A stretch of DNA of 64,000 nt. It comes from Aequorivita sp. CIP111184 (GTDB taxonomy: Bacteria; Bacteroidota; Bacteroidia; Flavobacteriales; Flavobacteriaceae). Below, one piece after another: positions 8,786-15,664 of the stretch. The notes beneath the pieces were generated by a model, which saw nothing but the letters and a program-made list of their open reading frames with translations, searched no databases and was not told the DNA's origin. Numbering within the stretch: the first letter of the stretch is position 1; each line of letters opens with the position of its first letter. The stretch is taken from positions 62,001 through 126,000 of the forward strand of contig NZ_UEFQ01000016.1 in NCBI RefSeq assembly GCF_900489465.1, given 5' to 3'. Both the position numbers and the translations under genes were made by a program.

Positions 8786-9523
8786 ATGCAAAAATTACTA
8801 TTTCTTGTCGCCTTGGCATTTAGTGCAAGCAGTTGCCAATTTACCGAAACCATGGTTATGAATGATGATGGCAGCGGAACCATGACTGTAGAGGCAAACC
8901 TGAACGAAATGATGGCTTTTGGGGGTGCAGCCGTTACTGATTCTATGAAAGTGAAGATGGACACCATTATTTATATGAAACAGTTTCTGGAAGAAAAAAA
9001 AGATAGTATTTCCCAGCTTTCCGCCATAGAACAGGCGAAATTAAAGAAGCTCGAAAATTTCAACATTCACATAAATATGAATTCTGAAACCTCTGAAATG
9101 GTTTATGATATTTCAACAAAATTTAAAAACATAACTGAGGCGAACGATATTTTGAACGGATTGGAACAAGCAAGCAATTTGATGCCAAACGCAGATTCCA
9201 ATACTGAAATTAAGAAAGAGGAAGATTCTCCCGAAATTATTGGTGTAAATTACTCGTTTAAGAAAGGTGTTTTTAAGCGTGATGCCTATATAAAGGATAA
9301 AATAGCGCATCAACAACAAATTGACAGTATGAAGCAGGCCGAAGCTTTTATGGGAGGCTCCAACTATACTTTAAATTATACCTTCCCAAAGAAAATAAAG
9401 ACAATTTCAAATCCTGAAGCAACATTTTCCGAAGACAAAAAAACTGTTATTGTCCAAGCACCTTTTATGGAATATTTCAAAAACCCAGACTTACTTGATC
9501 TAGAGGTAGAATTGGAAAATTAG
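8786..9523 (+). CDS. Conserved lipoprotein of unknown function
   Basis: A 245-residue lipoprotein with the lipobox ASSC (Cys17). Right after the signal comes FTETMVMNDDGSGTMTVEANL, a pattern seen in LppM-like lipoproteins, where a beta-rich domain follows the lipid anchor. The middle (about 70-110) is charged and may be helical. The last third has YTLNYTFPKKIKTISNPEATF and looks like beta strands. I cannot give a function. The gene follows the Pmp3 gene by 5 bases and precedes another lipoprotein gene by 56 bases, so a three-gene envelope transcript is likely. A small dyad (9522-9537) overlaps its stop codon. Confidence 0.75.
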   Translation: MQKLLFLVALAFSASSCQFTETMVMNDDGSGTMTVEANLNEMMAFGGAAVTDSMKVKMDTIIYMKQFLEEKKDSISQLSAIEQAKLKKLENFNIHINMNSETSEMVYDISTKFKNITEANDILNGLEQASNLMPNADSNTEIKKEEDSPEIIGVNYSFKKGVFKRDAYIKDKIAHQQQIDSMKQAEAFMGGSNYTLNYTFPKKIKTISNPEATFSEDKKTVIVQAPFMEYFKNPDLLDLEVELEN

Positions 9524-9579
9524 TGCATTTCTGCACTATATTATGTAGCTTATGAATTACTAACACTAAACCTAAAAAT

Positions 9580-10116
9580 ATGAAAGCATTACTTTTTTTA
9601 ATTCCACTCTTTTTTGTCAATGCCTGTAAAACGCAGACGGGAACAGTAATTTCATCAGAAAACACCAAAATGGAACAAGTAGAAAATGGAGATACAGGCT
9701 GCCCAAAAGAGGGAACTTGCAGCGTAGTAGTACACAAAAACAAGCATCTGGTTATAAAGGAAGACGGTACTGGGGCTCTATACCCTGAAATGGTTGCTGG
9801 AGAAAATATGGTGGTGGAATATACATATTCTAAAGAAGGGCCGGAAGGTACTGCAGATGGTAACTATTCTGAAACTATTCATTTTGAAATCCCTGCTACT
9901 ACTGAAAATTTGAGCAAAGAAAACGCTAAGCTTGCAGAGGTGAATTTATTGTACGGGAAACAATGTTTTTGTAGAGGAGAAGCAGGTTTTTATCCCATTA
10001 CCAATGGAAAGCTTTTAGTTGAAAAAAGCAATACGGCTTTAATGTTCGATCTCAAATTTAAAGTTGAAAAAACTTCACAAGTTGTTTCACATATTACAGA
10101 AACTGTGAAACTTTAA
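9580..10116 (+). CDS. Small conserved lipoprotein of unknown function
   Basis: A 178-residue protein with a lipobox (LFFVNAC, Cys16). The mature chain has four more cysteines (in GDTGCPKEGTCSV and GKQCFCRG), which could form two disulfides or bind a metal outside the cytoplasm. The remainder looks beta-rich (MVVEYTYSKEG, ETIHFEIPATTE). I do not recognise the family. It lies on the same strand as the Pmp3 gene and the 8786 lipoprotein, and a strong terminator follows, which makes it the probable last gene of that unit. Confidence 0.7.
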   Translation: MKALLFLIPLFFVNACKTQTGTVISSENTKMEQVENGDTGCPKEGTCSVVVHKNKHLVIKEDGTGALYPEMVAGENMVVEYTYSKEGPEGTADGNYSETIHFEIPATTENLSKENAKLAEVNLLYGKQCFCRGEAGFYPITNGKLLVEKSNTALMFDLKFKVEKTSQVVSHITETVKL

Positions 10117-10133
10117 TAAGAAATATTATAAAT

Positions 10134-10170
10134 AAAAAGAGGCGTTCAAATTTTGAACGCCTCTTTTTTT
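10134..10170. terminator. Bidirectional terminator
   Basis: A long stem with GAGGCGTTCAAA (10139-10150) paired to TTTGAACGCCTC, A-rich on one side and T-rich on the other. It separates the convergent lipoprotein and metalloprotease genes. Confidence 0.92.
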
Positions 10171-10191
10171 ATGTGCTATGTTATGTAAAAA

Positions 10192-12435
10192 TTAATTTTT
10201 AACAAGCTTTTTGGTGGTCACTTTGTCGCCATTTTTAACAACAAGAAAATACACACCGCTTTCAATATATCCGTAGTCTAATTGTTTGCTGAAAGTATTA
10301 GCAGCAGAAACATCATCATATGTAAATGTATTGATTGATCTTCCTCTTAAGTCATAAAGTGCAACTTCAATATTATCATTTGAAGCAGGCTTAAATGTAA
10401 GGTTGAAAGTTCCAGTAGATGGGTTTGGATAAACCGCAAAATTATCAAAGGTGAAATCGTCAAAACCTACTAAGCCATCTACCGTGATAGTTGCATTATT
10501 GAGGTCGTAAAAGATATTGTTTGATGACATAACCATCAATCTACCAGTAGTTGTGTTAACGCTTGGTACATTAATTAATGCACTACCATTGTTTGGTACA
10601 TTTAGAGCTATACTAATAGGATATGTTAAACCGCCATCAGTAGAAAACCAGATATCAACAGTGGGGCTATTCACAGGAGCTACGTCAGTTCCAGCAACAT
10701 CCCAAGTGATTGTTTCAGTTGTTTGTGTGGTCCAAGTTGTAGGAGTAGCTTGTGAGGTTACCACAAACGGTCCTGAGTTTCCATCAGTTGTTAAAGTCAT
10801 GTTATCACTAGCAGAAGAAGCACCACCAGCTACATTGTCTCGAACGGTATATCTAAAGTTCATAATTCTTCCCACTGAAGGAACAACTTCCCAAGTACTT
10901 TGAGTTTGGTTGTTCAATACGGTTGGTAAAGCTGGCATATATCTATCTGGAGATGCAAGTGGGTCTATAGTTCTAAACATCGGTCCAAATACTGAAGTGT
11001 TTTGGGGAGGCATGGCCCCAGATTGTGGATTCATTTGTTCCCAGCAATGTGTTAAAGCGTCACCATCAGGATCTGTAGCAATACCTTTCAATACAAAAGG
11101 AGTTGATTTTGGAATAGTATAATCTGGTCCTGCATCAGCCGTTGGAGCTAGATTATTTGTAGCAGTCTGGGCACCACACTGGCTATTTCCATTGGTAATG
11201 TTTTGCCACATTTCCTGAATGCTTATTGCGGTAAAATAATCATCACTGTGTTGTTGAACATTTGGTGGGCAAATACCTGCATATGCCATAATAGAAGATC
11301 CACTTCCAGGTTCTACAGCTGTGCTTCCGTTTCTGTTGTTTCCACAAGAATTGTTGAAAGTATGGTTTCCGCCAAATTGGTGGCCCATTTCATGAGCAAC
11401 ATAATCGATGTCATAATTGTCTCCAAGTGGAAAACTTGTACCAGTAACTCCACGTGCTTTAGAAGAAGTACAAGGAACTCTCAATTGTGCCAAACCACCT
11501 GCTCCAGTACTAAAGGTATGTCCAATATCATAATTTGCAGAACCTATCTGGGCGTCAATAACAACTTGACTTTCGTTAATAAGAGCGCTTGCGCTGTTAT
11601 TAGTAAATGGATCTGATCCAGCAACTAAATAAATAATATCTGTATTGTTTGCTACCAAAACCATAGTAACGGAAAGGTCTTTTTCATAAACACCATTTAC
11701 TCTTGTCATAGTTGCGTTCATCGCCATCAAAACTGCAGCTTTTTTAACCGCATCAGGCTCGCCATTTCCAACTCCTTGTTGGTTAAGCTGAAACTGAGCA
11801 TATTCCCCAGTACATGCAATAGCTGCACGGAAAGTTCTTAGTGTACCATCATCTGCATTTCTGTTTTCGCCAAGAGGAGAAGGACCTTCAGCGTCTTCTA
11901 CCATACATTCAAATGCATTAGGATCTGCGGGAAGTTTATTAATGTTGTAAGAAATATAATAATTCTTGTCTTGGGTGTAAGGATCAATGTATATAGTGCT
12001 ATAATTTGCAGAAGAGATCATCACATTTACCCCAATATCAGCAACGCTAAAGCGCGCAATGGCAGAAGGGTCTTCAATACCTTGAGCGGCATAAGATCTG
12101 GTGTTTGGGTGTTGCGCCTGTAAAGCAGGTTCCATAACGGAAGCTTCATAAACACGAAAATGTTGAATTTCGCCATTGTTGGTAGGTAATTCTATAATTA
12201 CGTTTGAGCGTACACTGTTTCTTGCAGGAGCCTGAGCCAAAAGACTTTTTAACGCTGAAGTGTTTAGCGTAAAAAGGTTGTATTCCTGCGGCATTGTTTT
12301 CCTGAAAGTTTTTTGTCGGTTTTGCGTTTCATTAGACGAAGCTTTCGTCCAAAACGCTGTGTTCTGTGCGTTTAATCCAAAGCAAAATAATGCAAAGGAT
12401 AAAACGAGAATGTGTTTAAAAGTACTTTTTTTCAT
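10192..12435 (-). CDS. Secreted metzincin metalloprotease with T9SS sorting domain
   Basis: A 747-residue exported protease with a signal peptide (MKKSTFKHILVLSFALFCFG). The zinc motif is HEMGHQFGGNH (H348, E349, H352, H358), followed by the Met-turn SIMAYAG (M383). This is the reprolysin-like (M12B-type) metzincin pattern. Residues about 430-480 (NLAPTADAGPDYTIPKST) form a PKD/cadherin-like Ig domain. The end (FAVYPNPSTGTFNLTF through to KLVKN) is a type A T9SS C-terminal domain, so PorU/PorV would export it to the cell surface or medium. Two disulfide-forming cysteines are likely near residues 364 and 389. It is the second T9SS protease in this 12 kb stretch. Confidence 0.9.
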   Translation of the reverse strand: MKKSTFKHILVLSFALFCFGLNAQNTAFWTKASSNETQNRQKTFRKTMPQEYNLFTLNTSALKSLLAQAPARNSVRSNVIIELPTNNGEIQHFRVYEASVMEPALQAQHPNTRSYAAQGIEDPSAIARFSVADIGVNVMISSANYSTIYIDPYTQDKNYYISYNINKLPADPNAFECMVEDAEGPSPLGENRNADDGTLRTFRAAIACTGEYAQFQLNQQGVGNGEPDAVKKAAVLMAMNATMTRVNGVYEKDLSVTMVLVANNTDIIYLVAGSDPFTNNSASALINESQVVIDAQIGSANYDIGHTFSTGAGGLAQLRVPCTSSKARGVTGTSFPLGDNYDIDYVAHEMGHQFGGNHTFNNSCGNNRNGSTAVEPGSGSSIMAYAGICPPNVQQHSDDYFTAISIQEMWQNITNGNSQCGAQTATNNLAPTADAGPDYTIPKSTPFVLKGIATDPDGDALTHCWEQMNPQSGAMPPQNTSVFGPMFRTIDPLASPDRYMPALPTVLNNQTQSTWEVVPSVGRIMNFRYTVRDNVAGGASSASDNMTLTTDGNSGPFVVTSQATPTTWTTQTTETITWDVAGTDVAPVNSPTVDIWFSTDGGLTYPISIALNVPNNGSALINVPSVNTTTGRLMVMSSNNIFYDLNNATITVDGLVGFDDFTFDNFAVYPNPSTGTFNLTFKPASNDNIEVALYDLRGRSINTFTYDDVSAANTFSKQLDYGYIESGVYFLVVKNGDKVTTKKLVKN

Positions 12436-12572
12436 TTTAGATGTTATTAGTATGAATGTTTAGAATTGTAAATATAAGACCCTTTGAGGAATTTAGGGAA
12501 TTTTTAAGAAATTAACTTTAGATTTCAGTCTTAAAATTTTACAATATAAATCATGCAAATACAATTAATTGG

Positions 12573-12580
12573 TAGTTTTG
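12573..12580 (+). promoter_or_regulatory. Possible -7 box of lipB
   Basis: TAGTTTTG fits TAnnTTTG, 27 bases before the lipB start. No TTG is found at the expected -33 distance. Confidence 0.4.
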
Positions 12581-12607
12581 CCTACTTATTGATAAAATTA
12601 GCGGGAA

Positions 12608-13321
12608 ATGGGCAAACACCTACAGATAGAAGATTTAGGATTAAGAGACTACAAAGAAACCTGGGATTATCAAGAATTTCTTTTTCAGGAAATACTTCAG
12701 ATAAAAAGCAAAAACAGAAATGAAGATCTAAAACTTGATACTCCCAATTATTTTTTATTCGTGGAGCATCCACATGTTTATACCTTAGGAAAGAGCGGAC
12801 ATATTGAAAACCTGCTCATTTCCGAAGAAAAACTGGAATCCATTAATGCAAAATTTTACAAAATAAATCGTGGTGGCGATATTACTTATCACGGGCCGGG
12901 GCAAATCGTGGGTTACCCAATTTTAGACCTAGAAAATTTCTTTACAGATATCCATAAATACATGCGCTTTTTGGAAGAAATGATAATTTTAACCTTGGCT
13001 GAATACAACATAAAAGCTGAACGAAGCAAAGGCGAAACAGGTGTTTGGCTTGATGTGGGAACGCCTTTTGCAAGAAAAATATGCGCTATGGGCGTTCGTG
13101 CCAGCCGCTGGATTACTATGCACGGTTTTGCATTAAATGTAAATACAGATTTGGGATATTTTGACAATATGATTCCCTGTGGTATAAAAGGCAAGGCAGT
13201 TACCTCAATGAATGTAGAATTGGGAAAGGCTGAAATTTCTATTGAAGAAGTAAAGGACAAATTATTGAAACATTTTCTGGTGCTTTTTGAAGCGGAAATA
13301 AATGAAAAGACCGAAGCTTAA
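12608..13321 (+). CDS. lipB: Octanoyltransferase (lipoate biosynthesis)
   Basis: LipB moves an octanoyl group from acyl carrier protein to lipoyl domains, the first step of making lipoate in the cytosol. The 237 residues carry the RGGDITYHGPGQIVGYPI signature (88-105), the active-site K157 (in FARKICAMGVR) and the nucleophile C191 (PCGIKGKAVTSM). The start at 12608 fits the family N-terminus (LGLRDYKETWDYQE). Its products would include the pyruvate dehydrogenase E2 encoded at 46 kb and the glycine-cleavage H protein. A stem-loop overlaps the stop codon. Confidence 0.96.
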   Translation: MGKHLQIEDLGLRDYKETWDYQEFLFQEILQIKSKNRNEDLKLDTPNYFLFVEHPHVYTLGKSGHIENLLISEEKLESINAKFYKINRGGDITYHGPGQIVGYPILDLENFFTDIHKYMRFLEEMIILTLAEYNIKAERSKGETGVWLDVGTPFARKICAMGVRASRWITMHGFALNVNTDLGYFDNMIPCGIKGKAVTSMNVELGKAEISIEEVKDKLLKHFLVLFEAEINEKTEA

Positions 13322-13333
13322 AGCTCCGGTCTT
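13307..13333 (-). terminator. Terminator overlapping the lipB stop codon
   Basis: AAGACCG (13307-13313) pairs with CGGTCTT (13327-13333), with a further AGCTT/AGCT pairing inside. The T-rich tail lies on the minus strand, so it mainly serves the gene ending at 13355. Confidence 0.7.
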
Positions 13334-13354
13334 AAAATCTAATTTGGTTATTGG

Positions 13355-14041
13355 TTATTTTTCAAATTTTGTAAGTAAACTACTGGAAGTTACCTTTCCT
13401 TTTTGATAGTCTTCTTGTTTTACCATTCCTACGCCTTCGGCAATCCATTGTTTAGAATTGCTTGTTTGTGACACTCCCATTTTGGTAGTCATTTCAGATG
13501 TTAATATATAACAGTCAAAAGTCCCCGCAGGCGTTGTAACGTTTTCCTTTCCAATAACTTTTCTGCTGGTTATATTCAATTCCATTTTCATATTTATACC
13601 ACCCATACTTATGTTCATAATCATCTGCGCATCTGGTAGTGTTTCGCCTACAGTAAGATTGTTTGGAATTTCCAGATCGGTGCCGCTAATGTCATAATCC
13701 ATATTTTTAAACTGCTCCATCATCATTGGGCTAATCATGGATTCATAATCAATAGCAATTTTATTGCCATCGCAGGTTACATTATATTCTGTTTCGGCTA
13801 TCAGTTTTCCCTTTTCATCCTTAACGGAAGATTTCATAGCTGCTACCTCTCCTTCAGAAGTTTGGGTTTTATTTAAAACTGTATAATCTATAACAGCGGC
13901 TTTCTTTCCTTTTTTGTCGTATGTAGTTATTTCTGCCTTGGTTCCTTCTTTAAAGGGGTAGAATTTACTACAACTAGTTTGTGCTTTAACGGTTGACATT
14001 AAGCCTAAAAGGGCAATTGAGAAAATTAATATTCTATTCAT
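13355..14041 (-). CDS. Exported protein of unknown function, DUF3108/TapB-like
   Basis: A 228-residue protein with a signal peptide (MNRILIFSIALLGLMSTVKAQ). The mature chain begins TSCSKFYPFKEGTKAEITTY and looks all-beta, with repeated strand patterns. The C-terminal half (TPAGTFDCYILTSEMTTKMG, then QWIAEGVGMVKQEDY) resembles DUF3108/TapB-like periplasmic proteins, in which a cleaved cell-envelope product is assumed. That likeness is by eye and no function can be given. The OmpA-family gene at 14063 lies 21 bases upstream on the same strand, so the two are probably cotranscribed. Confidence 0.65.
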   Translation of the reverse strand: MNRILIFSIALLGLMSTVKAQTSCSKFYPFKEGTKAEITTYDKKGKKAAVIDYTVLNKTQTSEGEVAAMKSSVKDEKGKLIAETEYNVTCDGNKIAIDYESMISPMMMEQFKNMDYDISGTDLEIPNNLTVGETLPDAQMIMNISMGGINMKMELNITSRKVIGKENVTTPAGTFDCYILTSEMTTKMGVSQTSNSKQWIAEGVGMVKQEDYQKGKVTSSSLLTKFEK

Positions 14042-14062
14042 AATATTTGAAGTTTAAATGAA

Positions 14063-15385
14063 TTAAAGTTTAATAAATTCTACACGTCTGTTTTGTTCCT
14101 TTCCTACAGGAGAATTATTATCCGCTACAGGGCTCGACTCTCCTTTGCCATCTGTAGAAAAACGGTTTGCATCAATTCCATGGTTTTGAACAAGAAAGTT
14201 ACGCACGCTGTTGGCACGTTCTTTTGAAAGTTCAATGTTAGCTTCTTCACCCCCGTCCGCATCAGTATGTCCCACTATTTTCAATTTTAAAACAGGCGTG
14301 CTTTTCAACGCTGCTGCTATATCGGCTAAAATTAAGTCTGAACCACTTTTTATTGTAGCAGAGCCTGAATTAAATAGTATAGCATTTGTTGAAAAACTTC
14401 CTTTTTCCATCAAATCTTTCATTACTTGACTGCGTTCATCACCAGCAGTTTCTGCAATCACTAGATTTGAAATGTAGAAATAGGCATTTGCGGTTTCAGT
14501 CCATCCACTCGTTATAGAGGTAAAGAATAGCGATTTTCTATATTCTGGTTTGAATTGTGTTGGCAGATCTACCATCTTTTTTCTATCTATAAACAAGCGG
14601 ATTCGTTTTCCGTTCACTTCAAAGGCCATTTTTATTGCAGTATTTAAGGGAGCTTTGTAGGCTATTTTTTGTTTTTCGTATCCCAATTCCTTTTCGGCAT
14701 AACTTAGCTCATAATAGCCGTTTCCAACTTCTGCAGACATAATGTCAAAAGTCATGGAGTTAGGATTGGCAATCAAATTATTCATGCCTTCTGGTTTTGG
14801 TCCAAAACCAATTCCAGGTCTGCGGTAGGGGTGGTCAGCTGGGAGGATCAAATCAAACTCAACGGTGAAATTTTCAGGTAAAGGTTTAGTCAATTCGATG
14901 TTGGTGATACTTCCTGCCGTTACTTTTAAAAACTTACTGTCAAAACCTTTCAGTTTTTTCACTTCCCCACCTTTTGTTGTATTCCATTTTGCGGGAAAAT
15001 CACCAATGGCGTCTTTTTCAAAATTGTCATTAAAAATGATTCGGTTTCCTCGCTTAAAATACACTTGGTTTTCGCTCTCTTCCTCAAGGCTTCCTATAGT
15101 CTTTTTTGAGCTAGAGGATTTTGGATTATTTTCTACAGGATCTCCGCCAATAATATTACCGTTAGCGGTTTTTTTCTTCTTTTTCTTCTTCTCTTTTTTA
15201 TTAGTTTTGGGGGCATCCACTATAGTGTCTAAAACTCTATCGGTACTTTTTGTGGTTTCTTTTTCTACACGTCTTTCTACCGTACGTTCTACTGCATTGG
15301 CGGCTCTGTCACCAAGTTTGTCCAAAAATTGGGCATTGGATAAACTAGTAATGCAAATAAAAAAAAGGATTAAAACTGTTTTCAT
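14063..15385 (-). CDS. OmpA-family outer-membrane/peptidoglycan-binding protein
   Basis: A 440-residue exported protein (signal MKTVLILFFICITSLSNAQ). Residues 60-75 hold a lysine run (KKEKKKKKKKT) in a low-complexity linker. The middle (about 115-310) is a concanavalin/LamG-like domain (IIFNDNFEKDAIGDFPAKW, LPENFTVEFDLILP). The last 110 residues form an OmpA C-terminal domain (KLKIVGHTDADGGEEANIEL, SKERANSVRNFLV, GKEQNRRVEF), which binds peptidoglycan from the periplasm. The protein probably tethers the envelope. A short relict reading frame overlaps its start (15345-15539). Confidence 0.88.
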   Translation of the reverse strand: MKTVLILFFICITSLSNAQFLDKLGDRAANAVERTVERRVEKETTKSTDRVLDTIVDAPKTNKKEKKKKKKKTANGNIIGGDPVENNPKSSSSKKTIGSLEEESENQVYFKRGNRIIFNDNFEKDAIGDFPAKWNTTKGGEVKKLKGFDSKFLKVTAGSITNIELTKPLPENFTVEFDLILPADHPYRRPGIGFGPKPEGMNNLIANPNSMTFDIMSAEVGNGYYELSYAEKELGYEKQKIAYKAPLNTAIKMAFEVNGKRIRLFIDRKKMVDLPTQFKPEYRKSLFFTSITSGWTETANAYFYISNLVIAETAGDERSQVMKDLMEKGSFSTNAILFNSGSATIKSGSDLILADIAAALKSTPVLKLKIVGHTDADGGEEANIELSKERANSVRNFLVQNHGIDANRFSTDGKGESSPVADNNSPVGKEQNRRVEFIKL

Positions 15386-15539
15386 AGTAATTGTTTTTGA
15401 AGGTTACTTCTTTTATCACTTTGTTATTGAGCATTATTTTTAATGTATAAATTCCTGTTGCCAGATTATTTATGTTTAAAAAAATCTGTTTTCCCTGTAC
15501 AATTTCCAGGCTGCCGGAATATTGTTTGTTTTTTTTCAT
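15345..15539 (-). pseudogene. Relict T9SS C-terminal sorting domain
   Basis: A 64-codon frame begins MKKNKQYSGSLEIVQGKQ, then reads IFLNINNLATGIYTLKIMLN and NKVIKEVTFK. This is the usual ending of a type A T9SS sorting domain, but no passenger protein or signal peptide precedes it. The last 18 residues read into the start of the OmpA gene in another frame and look random. I interpret it as the tail of a secreted protein that has lost the rest of its gene. A small functional peptide cannot be excluded. Confidence 0.45.
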
Positions 15540-15623
15540 AATGGGGGAAAAGGAAAAATAAAAGTAAAGGGAAGCAGCTAAGGAGCGTATAAATTTTGTA
15601 ACCAATGCTATAACAGATGTAAC

Positions 15624-15647
15624 AGCCCTTTGTTTGCAGGGCTTTTT
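15624..15647 (+). terminator. Terminator-like hairpin
   Basis: AGCCCT and AGGGCT enclose 8 bases and are followed on the plus strand by TTTT. The only flanking genes run on the minus strand, so its direction does not fit an obvious transcript. Confidence 0.4.
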
Positions 15648-15664
15648 AGATGGGTGGAGAATAT

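Noticed and set aside
14865-15443. A 192-codon frame on the plus strand
   Set aside because: It is antisense to the OmpA gene, is rich in phenylalanine from the reversed lysine run, and has no known domain.
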